Notes: a model not told the origin generated them from the sequence alone. Counted from the stretch's first letter, positions 18,457 to 28,158 are shown. The stretch is 64,000 nt of DNA from Methylobacterium nodulans ORS 2060 (GCF_000022085.1 NC_011894.1:6929001-6993000); one strand, 5' to 3'. Made by a program: numbers and translations.

Positions 18457-19542
18457 TCACGGCGCGGCTCGGCTCACCGGGGCAGCAAGCGAGCGCAGGG
18501 CGGCTCGCCCGTCCAGCACCCGCTCCTTGAAGCGCAGGAACGGGTGCTCGATCAGATACCAGGACAGCGTCGGAACAAGCAGGCTCAAGGCGATCGAGCC
18601 GAGCCCCTGCACCCAGAGCGGGGCGGGTCCGAAATGGTGCACGTAAAGCGTCGAGGTGAAAATCTCCGGGAAGAACGCATGCGTCAGATAGATGCCGTAC
18701 GAAATCTTGCCGACGAAGCGCACGAAGGCGAAGCCGCTGAAGAAGGCCAAAAGCCCGGGCAGGTCGGCATCGGCCCGCAGCACCAGCATCGCGAAGAAGA
18801 TGCCGGTGGTCAGGGGGAAGGTGAGATGGCGCACCACGCCGTTGCCCCACAGGTACCAAGCGACGCCCTGGAAGACGAAGCAGGCGACCGCGAGCGCCAC
18901 GAGGGCGGGGCCGAACAAAAACCGGTTCCCCTGCTGGGAAGCCTGGTACGACAAGGCGCCAATCAGAACCCCCGTCCCGAGGATCTCGAACTTGCCGAGG
19001 ATCGACAGCTCGAATGACCAGGGGTCGATTGGGGTGGCCAGAACCAAGCTGCGCGACAGGAACCCGACGACAATCAGCCCCGTCGCCACCCGCACGGCGT
19101 TCCAGTTGTACAGGAACAGCAGCAGCGGCAGCATCAGGTAGAACTGCTCCTCGACCGCCAGGGACCAGAACACCAGCAACGGGCCGCCAGTCGCGGCCAG
19201 ATAATTGCTCATGTAGGTCAGGTGCCAGAAGATATGGTCGGAGACCTTCGGCGCCCCGAGCGCGAAGAGCACGAGAAGAGCCAAGTAATAGGCCGGCGCG
19301 AGACGCGCCGCGCGGCCGATGAAGAAGCGCCGGATGACGTCACCGGGCGAGTGTCCATCGAGCCGCAGCAGCAGGTTGCGGGTGATCAGAAAGCCGCTTA
19401 GGACGAAAAAGAGGTGGACCCCCACCGCACCCGCACTGATCGGGAAATGCTCGTGCACGAGCGGCCCGCCGTAATGCTCGATCCCCACCAGCCCGATCGC
19501 GATCGCCCGCAGGCCGTCCAGTTGAGGTCGATAACACTTCAC
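18457..19542 (-). CDS. Acyltransferase 3 family membrane protein
   Basis: 361 residues from a GTG at 19542, chosen because GGGGGAGGAG lies just upstream and the protein then begins YRPQLDGLRAIAIGLVGIEH, the family's conserved N-terminus. LFFVLSGFLITRNLLLRLD and the helical bundle that follows match OafA/ExoZ-type O-acyltransferases. It likely acetylates the glycan. It is co-directional with the flippase gene 17 bp upstream. It is distinct in sequence from the acyltransferase at 12428-13558. Confidence 0.85.
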   Translation of the reverse strand: MKCYRPQLDGLRAIAIGLVGIEHYGGPLVHEHFPISAGAVGVHLFFVLSGFLITRNLLLRLDGHSPGDVIRRFFIGRAARLAPAYYLALLVLFALGAPKVSDHIFWHLTYMSNYLAATGGPLLVFWSLAVEEQFYLMLPLLLFLYNWNAVRVATGLIVVGFLSRSLVLATPIDPWSFELSILGKFEILGTGVLIGALSYQASQQGNRFLFGPALVALAVACFVFQGVAWYLWGNGVVRHLTFPLTTGIFFAMLVLRADADLPGLLAFFSGFAFVRFVGKISYGIYLTHAFFPEIFTSTLYVHHFGPAPLWVQGLGSIALSLLVPTLSWYLIEHPFLRFKERVLDGRAALRSLAAPVSRAAP

Positions 19543-19559
19543 GGCGCTCCTCCCCCTGT

Positions 19560-20879
19560 CTACGCCCGAGTCGGGCACGCCCCGTCGCCCAAGCCCGGGG
19601 AGGATCTCTTGGCCCGTGCCACCACGACACTGCGCGCCAGCACGACCGCCCCCACGACTGTGATGGCCGCCGTCCATCCCGCCACCAATCCGTGAAGGGC
19701 GCCATACTGGGCGCCCAGCGCAGCGGCGCCGACCTCCAGGAGGCCACCCAGAGCGAACCAGCGGGACACCTTGGCCATGCTGTCACTCAGGCGTGCGATC
19801 GTGCAGGCATGCATCTTCATGGTCCAGCCGATCAGGCTGAAGCCGAGCCAGTCCAAGCCCGTGCCGGCAAGTGCCGGGTAAGCGGGATTGAACAACCCGA
19901 GCAGAGTCTCGGTGGCAAAATAAAGGAGCACGCCGCACCCGAGCGAGAAGACGGAAGACAGGGCCAGCGACAATCCCACTTGATGCCGGCTCTGCCCCGG
20001 ATCGGCGCGGACTGCGGGGAACAGTACCGTCGCGAGGGCGGCCGGAATGATGTTCACGACCGACACGAGCATCCAGATTGCCGCGAACGGGGCGTTGATG
20101 GTCGGCGAGAGAAGCACCAGAACGAGGTACGGCATCCCGATGCTTGGAGCCTGCAGGGCGACGTCGAGACAGTAATGCGCCCACGCCTTGGAGCGCAGGT
20201 GGTAGAGCAATCGAAAGTCGGGCTGGACCAGGAGCCGGCGCGCCTCCCCTCGGACGATGAGGTCGAGCCCGATCCAAGAGACGAACATGCCGGCCGCCCA
20301 GCTCAGGAGAATGGTCAAGGCGCTCGGTGTGCTGATCGCCAGCAGGAGGAAACCGAGCTTAAAAATTGCGAACAGCGTCTGCCGGATCATACCGCTGGTC
20401 GTGCGCAGCATGCCGATGAACGCTTGATCGGTGAGAATCGAGAGCCCGCTCAAACCCGTACCCAAGACGAAGACGATGCCGCTGGTCCAGCCATGGATGA
20501 GCCGTTCAGACCCCATCAGGAGATAGGCGGTGATCAGGTACAGCGAGGCCAAGCAGATCGACATCAACCCGCCAACCGAACACGCCGCGGCCACCAGCCC
20601 GGGCATCCGACTTGGATGGCGGGCGATCTCGCCCATCAGGAGGGTGCCAAGACCCGCCTCGCCGAGAAGCCCGAGAAGCCCCATGATCGACAGCAGAGCC
20701 GTTGCCGTTCCGACCACTTCCGGCGGGAAGAGCCGCGCGGCGAGCCACCAATAGGCAAAGCCGAGGACGGCCGTCACCATCGAGCCGATCGCCATCGCGC
20801 CCGAATTCTGGACGAGCGTCGTGCTCTTGCGAAATGGTCGAAACAAGCGGCCAATCGATTCGGTGAAGCCTACGAACAC
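19560..20879 (-). CDS. Oligosaccharide flippase, Wzx-like
   Basis: 439 residues with about twelve membrane helices in the MATE/MOP polysaccharide-flippase pattern. NSGAMAIGSMVTAVLGFAYW near residue 25 and ARLFPPEVVGTATALLS match the first helices of the Polysacc_synt family. It would move lipid-linked repeat units from the cytoplasmic to the periplasmic face of the inner membrane. It overlaps the upstream glycosyltransferase gene by 10 bp, so both are made together. No matching chain-length protein is visible in the window. Confidence 0.85.
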   Translation of the reverse strand: MFVGFTESIGRLFRPFRKSTTLVQNSGAMAIGSMVTAVLGFAYWWLAARLFPPEVVGTATALLSIMGLLGLLGEAGLGTLLMGEIARHPSRMPGLVAAACSVGGLMSICLASLYLITAYLLMGSERLIHGWTSGIVFVLGTGLSGLSILTDQAFIGMLRTTSGMIRQTLFAIFKLGFLLLAISTPSALTILLSWAAGMFVSWIGLDLIVRGEARRLLVQPDFRLLYHLRSKAWAHYCLDVALQAPSIGMPYLVLVLLSPTINAPFAAIWMLVSVVNIIPAALATVLFPAVRADPGQSRHQVGLSLALSSVFSLGCGVLLYFATETLLGLFNPAYPALAGTGLDWLGFSLIGWTMKMHACTIARLSDSMAKVSRWFALGGLLEVGAAALGAQYGALHGLVAGWTAAITVVGAVVLARSVVVARAKRSSPGLGDGACPTRA

Positions 20880-22144
20880 AGGGATTCTCCTGCGGTCGCG
20901 GGCAGGCGATTGTGAAGAACGTCCTCGTAGACCTGTTCGATCCGGGTCACAACGGCATCGGCCATGAGCCGCTTCACTCGCACGAGACTCAACGTCTCCA
21001 TTCTGGCCCGCAACGCTGGTTCGTCGATTAGCCGCCGCATAGCCCCGGCCAGGGCCGCCGCGTCACCGGGGGGCACCAGAAGCCCGGTCTCGCCATGGTC
21101 GATCAGGTCCGGCATGCCGCCGATGTCGCTCGCCACCACGGCCTTGCCGGACGCCATGGCCTCCATGATCACCGTGGCACAGGCCTCAGGCCCCGTCGAG
21201 GGCAACACGCCGAAGAGGGAGCGCTTCCAGGCATGCATGATGGCCCCGTGCGGCCAGGAATTGAATACGTAAACGTTCGACGGAAATCTGTCCGGGGTCT
21301 CCGGGAAACTGCGTCCGATCAGCACCAGCGGCGGGGCGTCCGGCAAGCAGCCATAAGCATCGAGCAAAACCTCGATGCCCTTGAGCCGCATCATGTCGCC
21401 GACGAACAGGATGAACGGCTCGCGCGGCAACCCGGCGAGGCTGGAATCCTCCGGGCCAAGCACCCCGACATTGTCCGGCACGAAGTTGGGAATGACCTCG
21501 AAGGGTGCAGAATCTTCGCAGAGCCGGGAATGACGAGCCACCGCCCAGCTGACCGGAATGAAGTAGTCGACAGTGCGCCGCGCCGCGTGCTTGGTTGCGA
21601 AGGTCCCGAGCGTGGTCAGCGAAGCCTTGGCGGCACCGTAATGCTTGGTTGCGCAGGGCAGGCACTTGGGGAGGCCCGGGCCTTCACAGAGGTGCGTACC
21701 CCAGTGCATGTAGTTTTTCTTGGGACAGACGAGGCTGTAATCATGGAGCGTCACCACGAGGCGGGGGCCACAACGGCGCTTGAGCGGCAGATAGGAGGCG
21801 TAGAGCCAGTTGTGGGCGTGAACGATGTCGGGCTGCTCCAGCGTGATCAGGCGCTGCAAGCCGAGGGTCAGTTCCGGATCCGGGAAAGGCGGCGCGTGCG
21901 GTCGCACGGAGTCGGCGTGCAAGCCTGTCAGGCGCTGGAGTGTGCCCCGCAGACGATGCACCCGCACGGCCCCATCCATTTCGGTCTCGCAGGCGCCGGG
22001 TGCGGCCTGGGTCCCCACGCTGACATGATGCCCGCGCGCGGCCAGGGCGGCGCCGAGATTGCGCACGTGCCGCTCCTCGCCGCCGATAATCGGCGGATAG
22101 AATTGGGTGAGCAGCAAGACGCGCACCGGCCTCTCCCTGGTCAT
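20870..22144 (-). CDS. Family 4 glycosyltransferase
   Basis: 424 residues. The GT-B N-terminal domain starts RVLLLTQFYPPIIGGEERHV. IVHAHNWLYASYLP and LVVTLHDYSLVCPKKNY follow, and the GT4 C-terminal signature is PEACATVIMEAMASGKAVVA near residue 320, with the EX7E glutamates. Four cysteines (CPKKNY, CEGPGLPKCLPC) in the first half recall GT4 enzymes that carry a small metal site. The ATG at 22144 is used because it starts the fold and overlaps the next gene by 4 bp. It probably builds the repeat unit on the lipid carrier. Confidence 0.85.
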   Translation of the reverse strand: MTRERPVRVLLLTQFYPPIIGGEERHVRNLGAALAARGHHVSVGTQAAPGACETEMDGAVRVHRLRGTLQRLTGLHADSVRPHAPPFPDPELTLGLQRLITLEQPDIVHAHNWLYASYLPLKRRCGPRLVVTLHDYSLVCPKKNYMHWGTHLCEGPGLPKCLPCATKHYGAAKASLTTLGTFATKHAARRTVDYFIPVSWAVARHSRLCEDSAPFEVIPNFVPDNVGVLGPEDSSLAGLPREPFILFVGDMMRLKGIEVLLDAYGCLPDAPPLVLIGRSFPETPDRFPSNVYVFNSWPHGAIMHAWKRSLFGVLPSTGPEACATVIMEAMASGKAVVASDIGGMPDLIDHGETGLLVPPGDAAALAGAMRRLIDEPALRARMETLSLVRVKRLMADAVVTRIEQVYEDVLHNRLPATAGESLCS

Positions 22145-22896
22145 GTGCCCGGCACGAGCGCCGAGACATGGCGATAGATCACGTTGTCCTGCGGACGGAA
22201 CAGGCGGGCTTCCGCCTTTTGCGGCGCATCGGTGATCAGCACAGGAATGTTGTGGGTCCACGTCTCGCCGGGCTCGATGACGAGGCCGCGATAGGTCGCG
22301 AAGGGACGGTTATCCAGCGTGACCTCAACATCGAACACCTGACCCTTGGTCTCGGCGCTGCGGATCCCAACCACGAGCTCACCTGAACCTTCCTGGGGCA
22401 CGATCCAGAATTCCGTGTATCGGAACTCGCGGTGGTTCTCTTCCTGGTCGACGGCCAAGGCAAAGGCCCCCACTACGATCAGAACAGAGGCCGTCAGGGC
22501 CAGCCCGTGCCACAGCCGGAAGCCCGGAATCACGCTAAGACGCGGCGGAAGGGCGGGCGTGGTGCGGCGAATACCGGCAATCACCGTGGCCAGCGCCGTC
22601 ACTCCCCACATCCATATCGCCCAACCGATCGGGTTCAGTCCATGCGCGAAATGAAGCGCGAAGCCGCCGAGGATGCAGGAGGCGAGGCTCGCCCCGACGG
22701 AGTAAGTCAGGTGTTGCGTCAGCGTGACGGTCGGAATGCCGACGGCGCGCAGAACCGTGTGCCCGACGATCAGGAAGACCAAAGGCACGCCCAAGGCGGT
22801 GCGCAGCACGGGAGAGTCGGTGAAAAGGGCCGCGGCGACCATGAGCCCGGCCCACAGGCAGGCCGCCATGAGATCCCAGTTTCTAGCGGGGCGCAT
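22141..22896 (-). CDS. DUF1616-like membrane protein
   Basis: 251 residues. Four to five hydrophobic helices fill the first 160 residues (ACLWAGLMVAAALFT, GVPLVFLIVGHTVL, LTYSVGASLASCILGGFAL, IWMWGVTALATVIAGI, LALTASVLIVVGAFALA). A soluble beta-rich tail follows (FRYTEFWIVPQEGSGELVVG, VTLDNRPFATYRGLVIEPG). This helix-plus-beta design fits DUF1616, whose role is unknown. It overlaps both neighbours, and may partner the larger membrane protein upstream. Confidence 0.6.
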   Translation of the reverse strand: MRPARNWDLMAACLWAGLMVAAALFTDSPVLRTALGVPLVFLIVGHTVLRAVGIPTVTLTQHLTYSVGASLASCILGGFALHFAHGLNPIGWAIWMWGVTALATVIAGIRRTTPALPPRLSVIPGFRLWHGLALTASVLIVVGAFALAVDQEENHREFRYTEFWIVPQEGSGELVVGIRSAETKGQVFDVEVTLDNRPFATYRGLVIEPGETWTHNIPVLITDAPQKAEARLFRPQDNVIYRHVSALVPGT

Positions 22897-24865
22897 GCAG
22901 TGCCCTCACATCATAGATGATCTGGAAACCGTTGTCGTAGATTCGGGTCACCCCCTCAACATCGTTGAACTTGAGCAACGACGAGGCTGGGACCTTCATC
23001 CCGGTATTGTCTTCCCAAGGCTCGTAGTAGTAACCCATGACCGGTTCGGCGAAGGTGAGACGCAGATCGGCCAGCAGGAAGTCGACATCGCCATTCACCA
23101 GGGCGTAATAGCCATCCGGATAGAGCTGTTCGGCGAGGAAGACACGCCCTGCGGTAATGCCCTGCCACACGTCGATCCGCACGTCCTGGCGGCCATAGCC
23201 CGCTAGCAGCAGCCGATTGATCCGGTCAGAGCTGAACCGATTGCCCGGACCGAGCCATTCCTTGGTCCACAAGGCTGTCTCGACCCCCATGGTCTCGATG
23301 GATTCGCTATCGGCGACCACCCTGAACATGCCGCGGATGGGGTCGATCGTGGCGGAGGTGGAGCCGCTCATGACGATGATCGCCACGAAGGCGCTCGACG
23401 CGTGGAGACGCCAACCGCGCGCTGCCCGCCGCTGCCAGAAATGGACGATGCTTACGGCGACGAGCAGGGCCACTGCGAAGAACACGAAGCTGCCCATACG
23501 GTTGCCGACCTCCCACCCGCCGATGGTCAACCGCAGCGCCACCGAGACCGGGAACCCGACCGCCACCATGGTGAGGAAGATCAGGCGGCTGTCACGCCAG
23601 TGCCGCTTGCGCAGAACCTCCCCGATCAAGGCCCAGCCGGGGCGCAAGGCCCCGACCGCCGACAAGCCCCAGGTGCGGAAGAACCCCGTTGCCAAGCACA
23701 AGGCGATCAGCAGAACGCCGAACAGAGTTGTCGCGCGCATGAGGATCGGCTGTTGCGGCCGTTCGTTGGGAATCTCGGCCGGCATGACCGGGAAGCCTTG
23801 GATCTTGTTCAACAGGACCTTGTAGGCGTGCTCGATCACCGGTCCGAGATAACTCTCGACCGGATTCCCACGCAATTCCATCCACAGCAAGGGCAGGGTG
23901 ATGGCCAGCACGGCCGACGTGACCAGAACGAGGCGGACCCCGGTTCGCATCGGTCCATGGCGCAAGGCTTCCGTCAGCGCGAGGCCGCCAAAATAAATAG
24001 CGCCGAACGCCGAGGACAGGTGGTGGGTGACGGCAAGGCTTGCCAGGACCAGCCCAATCAGCAGGACCGACCCATACCGCTGGCGCGGTTCCAAGTCCCG
24101 AGATCCGGCCTCGATCGCGAAGGTGAGCGCGCACAGAACGATGCCGAGGCTCTCGTAAGAGAACATCGACTCGAACAGCAGAAAGGTCGGGCAGCCCATG
24201 TAGACGAGGCAGCCGATGCCGGCAATTCGCACCGAGCCTGAGATTTTTTCCAGGAACAGAAACAGGGCGCCGACGAAGGTGGCCCGCAAGACCGCAAGCA
24301 GGATCGAGCCCGCCACGAACACCGAGGTGCCGGTGAGATGGGCCACAGCGGTGGTGACGATCTCCAGACCTGGGTAGCTCGCCTGGACTTCGAGCAACGG
24401 GTTGGTCAGGAAAAGCCGCCTAGCGGTAATCAGGTCGACGGCCGCGGTCCAATGCAGGAACTCGTCATGGCCGACGAAATTCAGGGGGTAGTAGACGACC
24501 TTGACGAGATAGAGGGCCTCCGCCATGACCAGCAGGATGACTAGCCGCTCCCCGCGGGCGACGAGCGGGCGAGACACGCGCAAAGCCGCCGGGACCAGGA
24601 CCAGGACCGTGCCGGTCCAATAGACCGGGAAGGCAATGGGAGAGCCGCGAAGACCGGCTCCGTTGCCAACGACAACCAGCAACAGGCCGAGGGCGATCGT
24701 GACACACAGCCCGGCGATCCAGCCGGGGCTGACCGGGTGGGGTTTCGGGTCGACCGTGCCGCCGTGCAATTCCGGGCCGATGAGGTTGGACACGAAGGCT
24801 ACAACCGGCCGAACCGACCGAGCCGACAGAAACACGTTGCCTGTGAGAAATGAAGCGCTCGCCAT
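22883..24865 (-). CDS. Large membrane protein, GT-C glycosyltransferase or polymerase-like
   Basis: 660 residues with about twelve helices and a soluble C-terminal part of roughly 150 residues. After helix 3 to 4 comes YYPLNFVGHDEFLHWTAAVD; an acidic DE pair in the first large external loop is the hallmark of GT-C enzymes such as PMT/ArnT, which use polyprenyl-phosphate sugars. It might instead act as a Wzy-type polymerase, since no other candidate is in the cluster. It overlaps the DUF1616-like gene by 14 bp and follows a GT4 gene by 18 bp. Confidence 0.55.
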   Translation of the reverse strand: MASASFLTGNVFLSARSVRPVVAFVSNLIGPELHGGTVDPKPHPVSPGWIAGLCVTIALGLLLVVVGNGAGLRGSPIAFPVYWTGTVLVLVPAALRVSRPLVARGERLVILLVMAEALYLVKVVYYPLNFVGHDEFLHWTAAVDLITARRLFLTNPLLEVQASYPGLEIVTTAVAHLTGTSVFVAGSILLAVLRATFVGALFLFLEKISGSVRIAGIGCLVYMGCPTFLLFESMFSYESLGIVLCALTFAIEAGSRDLEPRQRYGSVLLIGLVLASLAVTHHLSSAFGAIYFGGLALTEALRHGPMRTGVRLVLVTSAVLAITLPLLWMELRGNPVESYLGPVIEHAYKVLLNKIQGFPVMPAEIPNERPQQPILMRATTLFGVLLIALCLATGFFRTWGLSAVGALRPGWALIGEVLRKRHWRDSRLIFLTMVAVGFPVSVALRLTIGGWEVGNRMGSFVFFAVALLVAVSIVHFWQRRAARGWRLHASSAFVAIIVMSGSTSATIDPIRGMFRVVADSESIETMGVETALWTKEWLGPGNRFSSDRINRLLLAGYGRQDVRIDVWQGITAGRVFLAEQLYPDGYYALVNGDVDFLLADLRLTFAEPVMGYYYEPWEDNTGMKVPASSLLKFNDVEGVTRIYDNGFQIIYDVRALHAPR

Positions 24866-24883
24866 CGCCCCGAGAACCCTCGG

Positions 24884-26020
24884 CTAGCCTACGGGCTTTA
24901 TAGTAACCGGCTGTGAGGAATTCGGCCTGCGGACAGGTCGGCTCGTGACAGAGTGATAAACGTCCAGGAGCGCCTGTGCACAATCGTCCCAATTCGGCAG
25001 CGTCTCAGCCGGAACGGATCGCGGCGTCCGCAGCTCCTCGGCCAGAGCGTCGGCGATCGCGACCGGGGTGGCATCGAGGGGAATCGCTCGGCAAAGGCCC
25101 TTCTGGGCCAGCTCGCGCGTGCCCGAGGTGTCGCTGACCAGGGCCGGACGGCCGAGAGACAGGGCCTCGATCACGGCGACTGGGTGGGCCTCGTACTCGC
25201 TCAGCAGCACTAAAAGGCCGGCGCTCGCCACGGTGTCCGCGAGGCGCTGGCGCTCCGCGCCGGGGATGGCCTCGATGGTGACCACGTCCGTAAGACAGAG
25301 CTGGTGCCGAGCCGCCTTCAGTTCCGCCTCATAAGGGCCGGCACCGAGGATCTTGAGCCGCGCTCCGGGGACCCGGCGCAGCAGTTCAGGCATCGCCTCA
25401 ATGACCCTGTGATGCCCCTTGTAGCGCTCCAGCCGGCCGACCGAGATGATCAGGTTCGGGTCGACGCGGACGCCCGGGCTGGGGGTGAGTGTCGAGGTGC
25501 CGTTCGGCACGACCGCGAAGCGATCGCGCGGGATCCCCATCGTGCTGGAAAAGAAATCGGCCTCGAATTCGGACACGCCGATCAGCCGGTCGGCCCGGGC
25601 GATCAGGGGCTTCAGGAGCGCTCTCTGCAAGCTGCGCACGGCGTTCCGGAGCCTCGAGGAATGGCCGCCGCTGTGGAAGGTCAGCACGAACGGGAGATCG
25701 CGCTTCACGGCCGCCAAAAGCCCGAGCGGGGCCACGAAGGTGTGCCAGCCCTGGAAATGGATGATGTCCCAGCTCCCGCGGAGGATCTCGGTCATGACCC
25801 CGGGGGCGAAGTGATAGTCCCGGTGCTTCGGCCATGCCCGGACCCGCCGGACGCGCATGCCCTTGACGAGTTCTTCGTGGGGGAGAGTGCCGCTCGGATC
25901 GGTGGTTAAAGCGTCGACCGAATGACCGAGCGCGGCCAACCGGGGTCCCACCTCATGAATATGAGTCTCGATCCCGCCCATGAACGGGTAGTAGCGCGCA
26001 GACACCATCAGAATGCGCAT
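24884..26020 (-). CDS. Family 4 glycosyltransferase
   Basis: 378 residues. RILMVSARYYPFMGGIETHIHEV opens the GT-B fold; IIHFQGWHTFVAPL and VLTFHSGGHSSRLRN follow. ISVGRLERYKGHHRVIEAM and the donor-site segment LLVLLSEYEAHPVAVIEALSLGRPALVS place it in GT4. The start at 26020 gives the canonical N-terminus. It is the first of five tightly packed minus-strand genes ending with the acyltransferase, and likely adds one sugar of the repeat unit. Which sugar is not readable. Confidence 0.85.
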   Translation of the reverse strand: MRILMVSARYYPFMGGIETHIHEVGPRLAALGHSVDALTTDPSGTLPHEELVKGMRVRRVRAWPKHRDYHFAPGVMTEILRGSWDIIHFQGWHTFVAPLGLLAAVKRDLPFVLTFHSGGHSSRLRNAVRSLQRALLKPLIARADRLIGVSEFEADFFSSTMGIPRDRFAVVPNGTSTLTPSPGVRVDPNLIISVGRLERYKGHHRVIEAMPELLRRVPGARLKILGAGPYEAELKAARHQLCLTDVVTIEAIPGAERQRLADTVASAGLLVLLSEYEAHPVAVIEALSLGRPALVSDTSGTRELAQKGLCRAIPLDATPVAIADALAEELRTPRSVPAETLPNWDDCAQALLDVYHSVTSRPVRRPNSSQPVTIKPVG

Positions 26021-26098
26021 GGACGAACCCCAATCCAGCTCACTGGTCCTTGTTCCGGTCCACAATCACAACTGGACATGAACGCGCACCGATCCCGG

Positions 26099-26899
26099 CT
26101 ACGGGTGACCGTAAGCGATTTCAGATTTTCGCGGAACCAGCCGCTCACGCACAATGGTCTTGAGCACGCGCCAGCCATCCGGGATGGCCCGCAGGTTGCT
26201 GAGACCAACGATGCGGCTAGCCTCGAAGCTCGGCACCTCGACGATGCGCAGCCGGGCCTTCATAGCCCGCACGTTGATCAGGGTCTCGATCTCGAAGCCG
26301 TCGCAATCGCAGTTGAGGGTCGGAACGTGCTTGGTCCAGAAGGCCATGTAGCCGTAGCACAGATCGGTCCAGGCCCCGCCGTAGAGCAGGCGCACGATCT
26401 GGGTGAGCCCCCAATTGCCGAACATCCGGAAATACGACATGTCGTCCGTGCCGGCGCTCTGCACGAAGCGCGAGCCCTTAGCCACATCGGCTCCGGCCAT
26501 CAGCGCACCGACGAATAGGATCGACTCTTCCGGCGCCATGGAGCCGTCAGCATCCAGCATGACGATGATGTCGCCGGTTGCCGCCCCGAATCCGGCATTG
26601 AGCGCGGCGCCTTTGCCGCTCCGGGTTTCCATCACCACCTTCACGTCCCGCAACTTGCGAGCAATCTCGACCGTTCCATCCGTCGAGCGGCCGTCCACGA
26701 TGATGATCTCATGCGCCCAGGCCGGAACACGGGGCAGCAGCCAGGGCAGGTTCTTGGCCTCGTTGAGGGTCGGGATCACGAAACTGACCCTGGGGAGAAC
26801 GAAGCGTTCTCCCGAGGCCGTGGCGGTCCACACACCAGGCAAGCTCCGGCTCTGCTCGGCCATGGACTTCAAGGTTTCGAAATTGAAAGGGGTATTCAT
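26099..26899 (-). CDS. Family 2 glycosyltransferase, DPM1-like
   Basis: 266 residues. VSFVIPTLNEAKNLPWLLPR, IIIVDGRSTDGTVEIA and IIVMLDADGSMAPEE give the GT-A fold with its DxD-type acidic motif. MRFxKGSRF-like AKGSRFVQSAG and the segment DLCYGYMAFWTKHV resemble dolichyl- or polyprenyl-phosphate mannosyl/glucosyltransferases. Such an enzyme would charge a polyprenyl phosphate with a sugar, exactly the donor a GT-C enzyme such as 22883-24865 would need. Its start overlaps the flavoprotein stop by ATGA. Confidence 0.8.
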   Translation of the reverse strand: MNTPFNFETLKSMAEQSRSLPGVWTATASGERFVLPRVSFVIPTLNEAKNLPWLLPRVPAWAHEIIIVDGRSTDGTVEIARKLRDVKVVMETRSGKGAALNAGFGAATGDIIVMLDADGSMAPEESILFVGALMAGADVAKGSRFVQSAGTDDMSYFRMFGNWGLTQIVRLLYGGAWTDLCYGYMAFWTKHVPTLNCDCDGFEIETLINVRAMKARLRIVEVPSFEASRIVGLSNLRAIPDGWRVLKTIVRERLVPRKSEIAYGHP

Positions 26900-28158
26900 T
26901 GTTGCAAAACCGTCTCGCTCAGAGGTTGAAGCTTAGGAGCGATTACCGACCGCCGCGCCAAGATGCGCGGCAAATACCGGGCGAGATGCCGGGCCGGGTA
27001 CCGGGTTCCGTAAACGAAGCGGCAAACGGGGCCGAAGCTATTGGCGGCAGCAGGACCGATCACGTGCAGCCCGGGCAGCGAGGTCTCGTAATGCGACGAG
27101 AGCTGAGGTGCGCACTCGACCGTCGCCATGCGACCCACTAGGCTCGCCGGAAGCACGTCGAACCGGGCGATATCGGTCTTGTACCCGGTGGCAAAGATCA
27201 CGTGATCGGCCGCAACGACCTGCCGCCCCGAAGGCCCGTTGAGGTACAGCTCCACCTTGCCGTTGCGTTCTTCCGCCCTCTCCAGGGAGCGGCCGAACAC
27301 CACCGGGACCTTGCCCAAGACGCGATCGTGCATGAAGGCGCCGCCGGCCGGGCCGAGAGCCGGCGTATTGGCCAGCCGCAGGCGCTGCGCCGCTGGGAGC
27401 GCATGGATCAACTCTGGAAAGGCCGAGCAGGCCGCTATGGTCCAACCTGAGCCAATCCCGGCCCGGGGCGTCAACATCCGCTCCAGCAGAGAGCGCTGTC
27501 GGGGCCGACCTGCGAACCTGATCTCATTCTGACGCATCACCAAGGTGACCCGTGCTCCGCGCTCGTGGATCAGGGCAGCGAGGTCCGTCGCCGAGGCGCC
27601 GGAGCCCACAATCACCACCTCCTTGCCGTCGAGCGAGGCCAGCGGGCCGTAATCGCTACTGTGGGAGGCGACCTCGGCCGATAGGTGCAGGGCCTGCTCC
27701 GGAAGGTGCCGGAAGGGGCGCAAGCCGATCGCCAGCACGAGGCGACGCGCTTCCACTGTCTCGCCGTCATCGAAATGCGCGCGCCAGCGCGTCGTAGCGA
27801 GCTCGACTGAGACCAGACGTTTGCGCTCGAGCATGGGAACATAACGGACATGAAATGCGTCGCCGTACTGCACGAAGCGTTCGAGCGGCAGCGGAATCAG
27901 TTCGTTATGGTAGGGAACGCTCTGCTCGGCACAGTAGCTCTTGATGGTAAACTCGTCCTCGGGGTCGGCGATGTTAGAGAATTGGGGGCAAGATTTCAGC
28001 AACATGTTTTTCGGCATGTTGTCTTTCCACAAGCCCATGGGCTCGCCAAAAATCCTGAATTCAACGCCTTGTTCGCGCAGATGCGCTGCAAGCGACAAGC
28101 CGTAAGGTCCAGCCCCGACGATTGCCACGTCCAGAGCACTGCTGTTCCGTGTCATCAT
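26896..28158 (-). CDS. FAD/NAD(P)-binding flavoprotein, paralogue of 7186-8439
   Basis: 420 residues. LDVAIVGAGPYGLSLAAHL is the FAD motif, VVIVGSGASATDLAALIHE the NAD(P) motif, and VIFATGYKTDIARFDVLPAS the ATGY motif of flavin monooxygenases. It aligns through its whole length with the flavoprotein at 7186-8439 (for example FGEPMGLWKDNMPKNMLLK against LGKPMESWQSKMPTGMLLK). GGAG just upstream selects the start at 28158. It shares a 4-base overlap with the DPM1-like gene. A redox step in glycan or lipid modification is inferred; the substrate is unknown. Confidence 0.75.
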   Translation of the reverse strand: MMTRNSSALDVAIVGAGPYGLSLAAHLREQGVEFRIFGEPMGLWKDNMPKNMLLKSCPQFSNIADPEDEFTIKSYCAEQSVPYHNELIPLPLERFVQYGDAFHVRYVPMLERKRLVSVELATTRWRAHFDDGETVEARRLVLAIGLRPFRHLPEQALHLSAEVASHSSDYGPLASLDGKEVVIVGSGASATDLAALIHERGARVTLVMRQNEIRFAGRPRQRSLLERMLTPRAGIGSGWTIAACSAFPELIHALPAAQRLRLANTPALGPAGGAFMHDRVLGKVPVVFGRSLERAEERNGKVELYLNGPSGRQVVAADHVIFATGYKTDIARFDVLPASLVGRMATVECAPQLSSHYETSLPGLHVIGPAAANSFGPVCRFVYGTRYPARHLARYLPRILARRSVIAPKLQPLSETVLQQ

